From Dermacentor variabilis (taxonomy: Eukaryota > Arthropoda > Arachnida > Ixodida > Ixodidae): DNA of 64,000 nt. The position numbers were made by a program, and so were the translations under genes. The notes beneath the pieces are model-generated. The model was not told where the DNA came from. It did no database searches and was given only the letters and a program-made list of their open reading frames with translations. Positions 24,440 to 34,260 of the stretch are shown one piece after another (the stretch's first letter is position 1; every line of letters begins with the position of its first letter). Location of the stretch: positions 106,101,122-106,165,121 of the forward strand of contig NC_134570.1 in the NCBI RefSeq assembly GCF_050947875.1, written 5' to 3'.

Positions 24440-25270
24440 CGCTTCGGTAGCAGCGAAAGTCTTTTAGCTCAACGCTTCCCAGGCCAAGCCCTTAAAGAGT
24501 ACAAACGCGATGTTGAAGGTCATATATGGCAAGAGCGCACCTTTTGAGTGCCGAAAAAGGAAAAAAATAAGAACGTCGACGCCGACTCTCATTTGTAAGA
24601 AAAATCGCATTGTGTGAACGTCCCCGTGTAAGTGTGACGCTGCTGTGATATTCGCAGTGACCCGAGTGAACATCGAAGAAAGTTCGTTGATGAGCGGCAG
24701 ATGCCCGTTGGCTCCTGAGGCACACATCCAGTGACAGACATTCAGCGGCCCCGTGATACACATACCCAATCGTATGAGCAAAACGAGAACAAGGTAGAAG
24801 CGGGAGCCAACGTTTCGACAAGTGGACGTATATACCAATGGTAATAAGCATTTTATCCATCTTTCATATGTCGTCAGTGAGTTCTTTTGTGACCTTCGCC
24901 TATTTACATGATTAAGTGTGCGACAACGTTAACGTGGACAGCAAATAGCAGGTGGAATGTACATGCTGGAGCTCCACGTCTCAGCTTACCGCGGTGAGCT
25001 CTGTCGGCGGAGTGGATTGCATCGCAATGTGGACTAGTTTTCTACTTCATACAGCATACCTGGTGTCATGAATGTGACTTGCCTCGTACAAGTGGCGACC
25101 TTTCTCAAAAGCAGACGCGCCAAAATTCGTTTTCCGGTGCGCCAGGCCTTGAAATCTGCAGTGCGAAATCACTGGAAGTGATTTCGTATGCGCGTTCATC
25201 CCGCCGTCTGCTTCACATGCCAGTGCTCTGACTTCTGCCTTCCGCGGCGCTTTTTGCCGGCACGTCGGCG
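24440..25270. other. Non-coding stretch
   Basis: No gene called. Two overlapping minus-strand frames at 24464-24860 are open but unrecognised. The ACGTTTCGACAAGTGGAC wording at about 24810 resembles sequence I associate with Penelope-like element termini, from memory only. Confidence 0.3.
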
Positions 25271-25274
25271 AGCG

Positions 25275-25500
25275 AGATCAGGGTGCCTTAGAACACGCAC
25301 CTACAAAGCGAGATATAAAAAGGAAGAAGAAGCATGTTCTCGCTGCGGTAAATTTAAGCTAGAGAAACGATGGAGCATGTTTTATTAGAATGTGAAGAAA
25401 CCTGCCCAGCGGTCGATTTAGGCACCACTTGCCTCCTTGAAGCCCTTGGGTTCAGCGAAAGCAGGGGGGAAAGGAAACATGTCTGCAATAGAGATTAGTA
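25275..25500 (+). pseudogene. LINE 3' end fragment with Cys-His finger
   Basis: The translation RLRTRTYKARYKKEEEACSR is followed by CG, then a frame change into ETMEHVLLECEETCP. Together these give the CX2C..HX4C finger that ends many non-LTR reverse transcriptase proteins. One small indel near 25355 separates the halves, and the second frame stops at about 25499. The fragment is 5' truncated with no RT core present. The clade cannot be fixed from so little. Confidence 0.65.
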
Positions 25501-25504
25501 AAAG

Positions 25505-26440
25505 GCAATAGGGAGATTGGTGGAGGAAAAGTAGGGAAACGACAAACAACAGAGGCGCACAAAAACAAAGTTCCCAATAGGGGTTCAGAAACTTTGGTTG
25601 TGGAAATTTATCGGGTTTCTTCCCCTTTCTATTTTTTCTTCTTTAACATACGTGGGACATTAGGCAATAAGGTAACAAGAGCGTGGTGGCACAACCAGTC
25701 ACCCCATTCCAAAGGGGCCGCTCATAACAGCCATCCATCCATGCATGCGCTGACGCGCCGCCGGCGCCTTACGACGCCCGCCCGGTGCATACATGGCCGA
25801 ATGGCCACTTAATGGCCTTTGCTCAAACGCAGCGCGCAGGAGCTCTAACCAGACAGAGGGAATCTGTTCGGCTCTACCGTGGTTCGTCAGAGCCAGACCG
25901 TGGTCGGAGCGTCGCTGGTGGCGGCCGGAGATGACGTGCAAGACACGTGTACGACGTGTTTCGCCTTTCGCAATCGCTTCCGGCGCACGGAACCGTCGAA
26001 ACCATAGCCTTAGAGATCACTTTTTGTTAATCAGAGAGAGCCGTCATTCGGACGAGGATTTCGACGCACGGGACGGCGGCGGGAATCCGCTCCAGTACGT
26101 CGCACACACAGCAGTCATTTCGCCCCGCTCCCGCCGCGATCGCGCTGGTCAACGAGCGGGCAGAGCAGCATGCCGGTGGGGGAGAGGTGGGGGGGGCTGT
26201 CCTCTCGCCGGGCGCCCGTGGTAAGTGATCCCTCTCCGGCAGAGCGCGCGCTGCGGGGACCCGCACCCGTTTCCATTGAACACGTCACGCGAGGAACGCC
26301 TTGTGTGCTCAGCGAGCATCAGCAGCTGCTTGATGACGTGATGGATGGCGCCGCGGGCGAGACGAAGGAGGAGGGGACACCCGCTGCGCCGAACGGACAC
26401 TGCATATACACCACCAGCAGGGAGGGAGGGCGCCCCGTGA
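25505..26440. other. Non-coding stretch
   Basis: No gene recognised. It is GC-rich at 25.74-26.4 kb with a CCAT-type short repeat near 25735. Confidence 0.4.
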
Positions 26441-26445
26441 ACCCG

Positions 26446-26645
26446 CGGCGATAGACCTGTGGCTATATTGGCGATGCGCTGCAGAGTTCGAGGTCGCCGG
26501 TTCGATCCCGGCGGCGGCAGACGGAATTTACGTAAATTTAAATGCGCGTTAAAGAATTTCCCAGTTGGTAAAAAGTAGCCCGCAGTCTCCCACTAATCGT
26601 CCTTCATAATCACAGCATGATCATGACGCCAGAATTTATTTATTC
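26446..26645 (+). repeat. tRNA-derived SINE, divergent copy
   Basis: The head reads GACCTGTGGCTATATTGGCG with a good B box (GGTTCGATCCCGGCGGCGGC). The CGTTAAAGAATTTCCCAG block follows, and the end is near TTTATTTATTCTTC. The GAAATGCG block is reduced, so this is an older or variant member of the Ruka-type group. Confidence 0.7.
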
Positions 26646-26998
26646 TTCTTTTTTTTTTCAGCTTCCTTCGCGAACTCCCGCGGAATTTCCTAACCGCGGC
26701 TGCTGGGTGCCGCTGCCTTTGCGAGTAGCTCATACTTCATAAAAATAACAAATAATCATAATAACTGCGTGCTCGATAGCGGGATCCAACTTTGTTCCCT
26801 CGACACAGCAGCCGGAGGCATGCACTAACCATTGCACCACAGTCGTGCACACGTATACTACTACCGTGCCAACGCCATCCACCTCTTTCAGATTGCTGGT
26901 TTCTCAAAACTGATCGCCGCGCGTGTCATTGCGTACCGCTCATGCGCGATATAGCCCATGTATATATATACATGGCAAGAACGCACACAACACATATG

Positions 26999-27017
26999 CA
27001 ACACACACACCCACACA

Positions 27018-27060
<43 letters not shown>
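26999..27060. repeat. (CA)n microsatellite
   Basis: Near-pure CA tract directly before the left arm of the foldback. Confidence 0.97.
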
Positions 27061-27322
<262 letters not shown>

Positions 27323-27329
27323 TATACAT

Positions 27330-28213
27330 TGTATCTGCTTTTAGGGCCAAAGTCACAGACTCGCAGCACTTGTAAAAGCTGATAGCGACATCGCTGATCA
27401 GCACAAAACCAGTTGCGTGTACTGCTACCAATGTCTGAACAAGTTGATTCAAGCAGAACGTTTCAACTGGTGTGCTAACGTCGGCCGATGTGCGGCGTTT
27501 GTGTAGAATGCTCTCGTTGGAATATTCAAGCCACAGTGCAAAAACGAACAGTGTATATATTCACTGGTTGAACCTATCTATACTCTGACTAGCTTCATTC
27601 TCGCCTGCTTACTTTCTAAGGCCAATGCATGAACAGACCAGTTTAGCACAGCGTTAGCTTTCTGTACCATTGCCAAAACCGCCTGCCAGCGTGACCGTGA
27701 ATCTGCGGTAGAGCCCACGCATGCGCTGATTGTGTGCCTCCGGTACTTTTACCACTATAGAATGGTACCACTATACTCAAATATTCTAATGACGAATAGA
27801 TAGAGTAACGGGACCAGTCGCTTTCGGTTATTGACGCACGATGTTGATATACGCGGTATAGTGGGCAAAAAAATGTGTTTCGCGTTTTTCGGCGGCCTGA
27901 GCTAAATTTCTCAGCAGGCTAGAGTATAGTGTTGCGTCATCCCACACCACTAGCCCCGAGCAATAGAGCTCTTGAACACTCTTCGCCACGTTATTAGCTC
28001 CAGGCAAGTTACCGACAGTCTGCAAAACTTGCGTATTGAAAGAATCGATCAGGAATAACCCGCATACATCATCAACAGTTACGTGCTAAAATGACCGTGT
28101 CCGGAGCAGAGAAAACTTAATGATAAGTGAAAGGGTTAGCCTGGTATGCTCAGTAGGTTATACTCGAGGTACAAGGCCATGAAGGATGAGAAAGCGCACA
28201 AACTCGAGAATGT
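27330..28213. other. Non-coding stretch
   Basis: Nothing recognised before the LTR element. Confidence 0.4.
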
Positions 28214-28389
28214 ATAGTATTTGGACCTGGACTCTGGTACGATCTGTTGGGAACTCGGCGCTGACGCCCGTGGTTGTACCTGGGTCGCAAGCCCCAAGGG
28301 TAGCGTTGGCCTGGCGGCCTGGGGTACAACTGCAAGCATCCGAAGGTCCCGGCAAAGCATGAGTCGACTGGTAACAACGAAACAACTTG

Positions 28390-28395
28390 TTTATT
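28390..28395 (-). promoter_or_regulatory. LTR poly(A) signal
   Basis: AATAAA on the minus strand, about 110 bases downstream of the LTR TATA box. That order is right for a transcript starting in the 5' LTR and ending in the 3' LTR. Confidence 0.6.
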
Positions 28396-28689
28396 TTAAC
28401 ATCGCAAAGAGTTGGCGGTCAGGTTTGACCGAAGTAGAGAGACGGGAGAGCACTTCACTCAACAGAAGAAATCGGAGCCCTCCTCTGGCGTCCGGGGGCA
28501 GCTGTTTTTATACTCTCGCAGTTGAGGGCAAGAAGGAACCCCTCAAAAGACGAGCACGTGAATGTACAATGGGCTAATGGTGACGCACACTGTCGTAGCG
28601 ATGCCGTAGCACCATGTCGTGGCGCTGCGCACGATCTCGTAGCACCTGGTCGTGGCGCTGCGCAGCACACTGTCGTGGCGCTGCCGGTC

Positions 28690-28865
28690 GGACACAATGA
28701 CTGTAACGAGAAGATGGTCCCTGCTTTGGCATCGCCTGTTTCGGGCACAATGACTGGAACGAGATCCCTGCTTTGGCATCGCCTGTTTCGGGCCCAATAA
28801 CTGGAAGGAGATCCCTGCTTTGGCCTCGCCTGTTTCGGGCACAATGACTGGAACGAAATCCCTAG
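28690..28865. repeat. 47-bp tandem repeat inside the LTR
   Basis: Three full units and a partial one, starting CTGCTTTGGC at 28721, 28768 and 28815. The same array is in the other LTR at about 34734-34909. It lies in the U3 part, upstream of the TATA box, where enhancer repeats often sit. Confidence 0.9.
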
Positions 28866-28998
28866 GCGGTCGCATCGCCGCAGACGCGCCTGGAAACACC
28901 TGGCGATGAGTGTTGCGGTGACGACGATCGGGCCAAAATGTCCGCCGCCCCGCCGCCGTTGCGCCGGCAAAACCACGTGTCGCAGGCGAAACGCAACA

Positions 28999-29012
28999 GA
29001 CCGCCCCGCCGG
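28999..29012 (-). promoter_or_regulatory. Candidate polypurine tract
   Basis: On the minus strand GGCGGGGCGG ends two bases before the 3' LTR start. A purine tract here primes plus-strand DNA synthesis. It is G-rich and interrupted by C, so it is a weak example. Confidence 0.4.
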
Positions 29013-29484
29013 GGAAAGGAGATCCCGATGGACAGGGGACTGCATCCGCTGTCCGGAGGGATGTCGCTCGATGATGCTCATAACCGAAGTCGGGCGTCCC
29101 TTGACGTTTCTTGAGCGCAGCGCACAGAGAAGGCCTCGTTCTCTCGTTCAGGTTCGCACGGGACACTGCAAAGTGACTTCGGGAGAGTTCACATTTTTGT
29201 TCTCGTTCCCGGCAAGCGTTAGAACTACGCTGAAAACTCAACCGCTCAGTCAGCAAGCACGGCACAACCCTCACTAAGCCCTGCCAGGCTCTTTCCCCTT
29301 TTTATACCACTGCCTAGTTCCTTACAGTAGTCTAGCATCACTCAGAACGCGTCCACAAATTGAAAAATTGCACTAGAAAGCATATCATCACTTTGAAACA
29401 CTAAACAAAAGCAATATGTTAAAAAAAATCCTGCCTCAGGAAGAAAAACATCAGTAACAAACAATTTTGAGGCTGATTCCTACG
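29013..29484 (-). other. 3' untranslated part of the LTR element
   Basis: About 470 bases between the gag-pol stop and the 3' LTR. I find no further ORF with motifs and no envelope-like sequence. Confidence 0.6.
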
Positions 29485-32400
29485 TTAGGGGCTTCGACTT
29501 AAGCCATCGGCGTTACCGTTGAGACTCCCCTTTTTGTAACGCACCTCAAAGGAATATTGTTGTAAAGCGAGGCTCCAGCGCAGGAGGCGGCCATTTTTGG
29601 GAGAGATGGTCTGCAGCCATTGGAGAGGGCAGTGATCCGTCTCAATGATAAACCTCGAGCCGGCTAGATAGCATGACAATTTCTGAACGGCCCACACGAG
29701 ACACGCACACTCTTTCTCGGTGGCGCTATACGCCTGCTCACGACTGGTCAGCTTACGACTAGCATACAGGACGGGGTGTTCTACTTCTCCATTTTCCCGT
29801 TGGCACAATACAACGCCCATGCCTCGCTCACTAGCATCGCACTGAACAATGAACCCTTTTGTATAGTCTGGCGATCGTAGCACAGGCTGGCTTGTTAGGG
29901 CACTCTTTAGGGCGCTAAAAGCTCTTTCCTTTGTCTCGTCCCAGACGACTGTTTGAGGCTCTGTTATTCTTAGAGCATCCGTCAGGGGAGCCGCGATATC
30001 AGAGTACCTAGGGATGTACCTCTGATAGTAGCCGGCGACACCTAAGAACGACCGAATATCGGTCTTTGTGCGCGGTTGCGGAAAGCCTCGCACAGCGGCC
30101 ACTTTTATTTCAGAGGGGCGGCGACGACCCTGACCAATCACGTGACCGAGGTAGACAACCTCGGCCTGTGCTAACTGGCACTTAGGAGCCTTTACTGTCA
30201 AGCCTGCTTCGCGCAGGCGGGTTAGCACTGCCCGCAAGTGTGTCATATGCTCAGACCAGGATGCGGAGAATATCGCTACGTCGTCTAGATACGGTAAAGC
30301 GAATTCTTGCTGTCCCCGCAACACTTTATCCATGAGACTTGAAAAACAGTATGGCGCGTTCTTCAAACCAAAACTCAACACTTTAGGACGGAATGTTCCC
30401 ATTGGTGAAATGAACGCCGCATACCTACTAGCCTCTTCTGTAAGTGGAACCTGCCAATAACCCCTGACAAGATCTAGGGTGGAAATAAACTGAGCGCTAC
30501 TAACTTTCTCAAGGCGCTCCTCGATGTTAGGGATCGGATAAATTTGATCCTTAGTGATGGAATTAAGCCTGCGGTAGTCGACGCAAGGACGAGGTTCCTT
30601 GCCCGGTACCTCAACTAAAATCAAAGGGGAGGTATAATCACTCTCACCTGCCTCAATAACACCGAGCTGTAGCATTTTCTTTACCTCAGCCTCCATAATA
30701 TCGCTCTGGCGGGGTGACACCCGATACGCCTTGGATCGTACTGGCTCTGTGGAGGCAAGTTCTATATCATGTGTAAGTACAGAAGTCCTACCAGGCCTCT
30801 CAGAGAACAGACCTTGAAACTCTTGTAATAGCTGGTGTAGTTCGGTTTTCTGCTCAGGCGACAGCGGTGCTTTACTGATAAGGTCACTAATGACTTGACC
30901 GGTGTCTTCCCTGTTCGTCACTGAGCCTAGTCCCGGAAGCTCGACCGGAAGCTCTTCAGGAACGTTTACCATCATGCACACCACTGCTTCCCTTTGTCTA
31001 TAAGGTTTGAGCAGATTACAGTGGTAAACTTGCTGTGCTTTCCGCTTTCCTGGCAGACTTACCACGTAGTTAACGTCCGACAGTTTCTGAACAATTCGTG
31101 CTGGGCCCTCCCACTGCACGTCTAGTTTGTTGTTTAGCGATGTGCGCAATATCATGACCTCATCGCCAACCTCAAAACGACGGGCCCTGGCTGTCCGATC
31201 ATAATAAACCTTGGCCCTCTGCTGGGCCTTTGTCATTGCTTCACCTGACAACTCCTGTGCCCTTCTTAAGCGTTCGAGGAGCTTAAGCACGTACTCCACC
31301 ACGACTGGGTCGTCGCCCCTACCTTCCCATGATTCTCGAAGCATGCGAAGCGGAGATCGAAGCGAGCGACCGTACACCAGTTCAGCTGGCGAAAACCCCG
31401 TAGCCGCATGTGGCGCGGTCCTTAAAGCAAACATCACCCCAGGCAGACACAGCTCCCAGTCAGTTTGATGTTCAAAACACAAGGCTCTCAACACGCGCTT
31501 CATGACGGAGTGGAGCTTCTCAACGGAATTCGACTGTGGGTGGTACACTGAGCTGTGTAGCAGCTTTACCCCACACCTTTCGAGAAAAGTTGTCGTCAAA
31601 GCGCTAGTAAACACTGTGCCCTGATCTGATTGAATTCCTGCAGGAAAACCAACTCGCGCAAATATGGACAGTAGTGCATTAACTATCTCAACTGAGCTGA
31701 GTTCTTTAAGCGGCACTGCTTCAGGGAACTTTGTCGCTGGGCAGATCACAGTCAAAATGTGTCTGTACCCCGTGGCTGTTACCGGCAGAGGTCCCACTGT
31801 ATCAATAACGAGCCGTCTAAAAGGCTCCGTTATGATAGGTACCAATTTCAACGGCGCCCTTGATTTGTCCCCTGGTTTGCCCACCCGCTGACAAGTGTCA
31901 CATGTCCTCACGAAATGGTCTGCGTCCCGAAAACACCCTGGCCAATAGTACTCTTGCAAGAGACGGTCCTTAGTTTTCTTAACTCCTAGGTGTCCGGACC
32001 ACGAACCCCCATGTGACAAGCGCAACAGATCCTGACGATAGCATTGAGGCACGACCAGCTGATCGAACTCCACTCCTCGGCGGTCTAGATACTTCCGGTA
32101 CAGGACTCCACCTCTTTCCACAAAACGCGCAGTTTTCCTGGCGATACCTTCTTTGACATTGCAGCGCACGTTTTCCAGGCTGCCATCCTTTTTTTGCTCG
32201 GCTATCAAAGCCGTCCGGCTGACTTTTAGCAACCTATCAAGTCCGTCTGACGTAGGCGCGATGAGCAAATCAGTAGATAGCTCTTCTAACTTTCCCGAAT
32301 CGGGATTTTCCTCTCCAGTATCTGGCGCCTTTAACGTTACAGACTCTAGTTTATTCAGTTCGGGCGTGCTCTGAATATCAGCTTGCTGCGCCTCTGACCC

Positions 32401-33906
32401 TTTTTCGTTGTTTGATAACGTCGGCCCCGCAACTACCGCCTTTGCAGCGAGCTCCCGAACCTTCGATCTGGTTAAGGCCTGAACACTAGCTTCACCAAAC
32501 AAAAGCCCCTTCTCGCGCAGGAGGTGATCGGACCTGTTTGAAAATAGGTACGGGTACTGGGGTGGCAGCATAGATGACACTGCCGCCTCCGTCTCAAGCG
32601 CTCCGAAAGGTCCTTCAATAAGCACTTTTGCTACCGGCAGACACACGCTATGAGCTTCCACGGCTTGCTTGATCCACGCGCACTCGCCCGTGAACATATG
32701 GGGTTCTACGTAAGACGGGTGAACTACATCCATCGTAGCTGCGGAATCGCGAAGCACTCGGCACTCTTTCCCGTTTACGAGGAGGTCTCGCATGTAAGGC
32801 TCGAGAAGCTTCATGTTCTCGTCAGTGCTGCCTATTGAAAAAAACACAACTTTTGGTGTTGTTTCCGGACACTGCGCCGAAAAGTGACCCGGCTTCTGGC
32901 ACGTATAACACAAGCGCGCTCGCCTCATCTCGAACCGCTTTCTGCGTTTGGCTGCCGCCGTCTCTTTACGTTTGGTCGGACTGCTTTCACTCGCATCCTC
33001 ACTACGCGTGTCCCCCTTTAATCTCATGGGCGTGAACCTTGGCCTCTCAGACTTGGAGCCAAATTCACCCTTTTGACCGTCCTTAGCTCCGCGAGCTCGA
33101 CGCGTCACAAACTCCTCGGCTAGCTCAGCGGCTCTAGCCACCGTACTCACGTCTGGCCTATCCAAGACCCAGTATCGCACGTTCTCCGGTAACCGACTAT
33201 AAAACTGTTCTAGCCCGAAGCACTGCAGAACTTTATCGTGGTCACCAAACGCTTTCTCTTCTTTGAGCCACTCCTGCATGTTCGACATAAGCCTATACGC
33301 AAACTCTGTATATGACTCACTTTTGCCTTTCTCATTTTCCCGAAACTTCCGACGGAACGCCTCCGCAGACAGCCGGTACTTTTTTAGCAGACTCGATTTT
33401 ACTTTGTCGAAATCCTCTGCTTCCTCTCTATCCAAGCGAGCGACTACGTCGGCCGCCTCGCCGGGTAACAAAGTGAGCAAGCGCTGTGGCCACGTTTCCC
33501 GAGAGAACCCCTGCTTCTCGCACGTTCGCTCAAAGTTAACCAGGAACAAACCAATGTCCTCTCCAAGCTTAAACGGCCGCATCAGGTCAGTCATTTTGAA
33601 CAATACTCGTTCTCCTGCACCGTGTGCCTGACTTCCATTACGAGCGCGTTCCATCTCTACCTCGAGACGCTTCATTTCCAAAGCGTGTTCGCGCTCTTCT
33701 TTTTCTTTCTGCTCTTTAAGTTCGCGCTCCTGTCTTTTTGACCTCTCCTCAATAGTCTCAAGGCATTCCGACAGCTCGTCATCCTCAGCCTCTAACTCAA
33801 GAATAGCCGTTATCAGTTCCGGTTTTCTTAGTTTGTCTGAGACATCCAGACCCAACTCTCTTGCAAGCTCCAACAATTTCGGTTTGCGCAACGACTTCAA
33901 ATCCAT
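29485..33906 (-). CDS. Gag-Pol polyprotein, Gmr1-type (PR-IN-RT-RH)
   Basis: A single 1473-codon frame from ATG to stop, with no frameshift between gag and pol. Domains in order: SAP-like motif (1-40); Glu/Lys-rich coiled coil (41-95); capsid region (104-268) whose second half, about 184-268, resembles a SCAN domain (LEQFYSRLPENVRYWV); CCHC knuckle (C333, C336, H341, C346); aspartic protease with DSAA at 387-390 instead of DS/TGA; integrase zinc finger (H632, H639, C669, C672); DDE core (D702, D761, E796); GPY/F-like module (about 911-969); RT with D1145 and YLDD 1206-1209; RNase H (D1357, E1397, D1424, D1467). The polyprotein would form particles, copy the RNA and integrate the DNA. Key catalytic residues of IN, RT and RNase H are present. 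Usual Ty3/gypsy elements have IN last; here it precedes RT. Confidence 0.93.
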   Translation of the reverse strand: MDLKSLRKPKLLELARELGLDVSDKLRKPELITAILELEAEDDELSECLETIEERSKRQERELKEQKEKEEREHALEMKRLEVEMERARNGSQAHGAGERVLFKMTDLMRPFKLGEDIGLFLVNFERTCEKQGFSRETWPQRLLTLLPGEAADVVARLDREEAEDFDKVKSSLLKKYRLSAEAFRRKFRENEKGKSESYTEFAYRLMSNMQEWLKEEKAFGDHDKVLQCFGLEQFYSRLPENVRYWVLDRPDVSTVARAAELAEEFVTRRARGAKDGQKGEFGSKSERPRFTPMRLKGDTRSEDASESSPTKRKETAAAKRRKRFEMRRARLCYTCQKPGHFSAQCPETTPKVVFFSIGSTDENMKLLEPYMRDLLVNGKECRVLRDSAATMDVVHPSYVEPHMFTGECAWIKQAVEAHSVCLPVAKVLIEGPFGALETEAAVSSMLPPQYPYLFSNRSDHLLREKGLLFGEASVQALTRSKVRELAAKAVVAGPTLSNNEKGSEAQQADIQSTPELNKLESVTLKAPDTGEENPDSGKLEELSTDLLIAPTSDGLDRLLKVSRTALIAEQKKDGSLENVRCNVKEGIARKTARFVERGGVLYRKYLDRRGVEFDQLVVPQCYRQDLLRLSHGGSWSGHLGVKKTKDRLLQEYYWPGCFRDADHFVRTCDTCQRVGKPGDKSRAPLKLVPIITEPFRRLVIDTVGPLPVTATGYRHILTVICPATKFPEAVPLKELSSVEIVNALLSIFARVGFPAGIQSDQGTVFTSALTTTFLERCGVKLLHSSVYHPQSNSVEKLHSVMKRVLRALCFEHQTDWELCLPGVMFALRTAPHAATGFSPAELVYGRSLRSPLRMLRESWEGRGDDPVVVEYVLKLLERLRRAQELSGEAMTKAQQRAKVYYDRTARARRFEVGDEVMILRTSLNNKLDVQWEGPARIVQKLSDVNYVVSLPGKRKAQQVYHCNLLKPYRQREAVVCMMVNVPEELPVELPGLGSVTNREDTGQVISDLISKAPLSPEQKTELHQLLQEFQGLFSERPGRTSVLTHDIELASTEPVRSKAYRVSPRQSDIMEAEVKKMLQLGVIEAGESDYTSPLILVEVPGKEPRPCVDYRRLNSITKDQIYPIPNIEERLEKVSSAQFISTLDLVRGYWQVPLTEEASRYAAFISPMGTFRPKVLSFGLKNAPYCFSSLMDKVLRGQQEFALPYLDDVAIFSASWSEHMTHLRAVLTRLREAGLTVKAPKCQLAQAEVVYLGHVIGQGRRRPSEIKVAAVRGFPQPRTKTDIRSFLGVAGYYQRYIPRYSDIAAPLTDALRITEPQTVVWDETKERAFSALKSALTSQPVLRSPDYTKGFIVQCDASERGMGVVLCQRENGEVEHPVLYASRKLTSREQAYSATEKECACLVWAVQKLSCYLAGSRFIIETDHCPLQWLQTISPKNGRLLRWSLALQQYSFEVRYKKGSLNGNADGLSRSP

Positions 33907-34240
33907 GGCTGCTCTGAATGCTGCTTTCTCTACTGCTTACTATTGTCTTGCCGCAAACTAACCCGGCAGCAACGACAACCACAATTACCAGCTCTGTTTC
34001 TGACACTAACAAAAGCCTGGCAAAGCTCAGTAGAAGAAAGTCCCGCACTCACCAAACCTCGCAGGCAGGAATTCCGCGCAGTCGTTCCGCTGCAGGCAAC
34101 CAGTCGTCACACAGGGCTCGTTGCACTGCTCCCGGATCGTCGTTGAGCTGCTCAGCATACTGTCAACTGCATCTCTTTGCTGCTGGCCTCCGTTGTCGCG
34201 ATCTCGCCGCTGACAGACCGTTGTTTGAAGTCGTAGGCGA
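33907..34240 (-). other. 5' leader of the LTR element
   Basis: About 350 bases between the primer binding site and the gag ATG. No short ORF of note; a packaging signal would be expected here but cannot be recognised by eye. Confidence 0.5.
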
Positions 34241-34241
34241 T

Positions 34242-34258
34242 CTCACCGCTGCCAACCA
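34242..34258 (-). promoter_or_regulatory. Candidate primer binding site
   Basis: On the minus strand TGGTTGGCAGCGGTGAG starts two bases after the proposed end of the 5' LTR. TGG complements the CCA end of a tRNA. I cannot name the tRNA. If the shorter LTR end (34289) is used, the spacing would be an unusual 30 bases, which favours the longer LTR. Confidence 0.5.
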
Positions 34259-34260
34259 GA

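Larger units (their letters stand above)
28218..28998 (-). repeat. 3' LTR
   Basis: On the minus strand it begins TGTTGCG at 28998. Its other end is set at 28218 by the adjacent ATAG and by comparison with the 5' LTR. A more conservative end is 28245, where a TGTTG/CAACA inverted terminus is present. It contains a TATA box, a poly(A) signal and a 47-bp tandem repeat. Confidence 0.8.

Noticed and set aside
28455..29274. Long open frames in the LTR as an accessory or envelope gene
   Set aside because: They lie in the LTR and its tandem repeats, are duplicated exactly in the other LTR where the repeat allows, and show no membrane segment or known motif.
29485..33906. The LTR element as an endogenous retrovirus
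   Set aside because: No envelope ORF follows pol, and the domain order fits a Ty3/gypsy retrotransposon.
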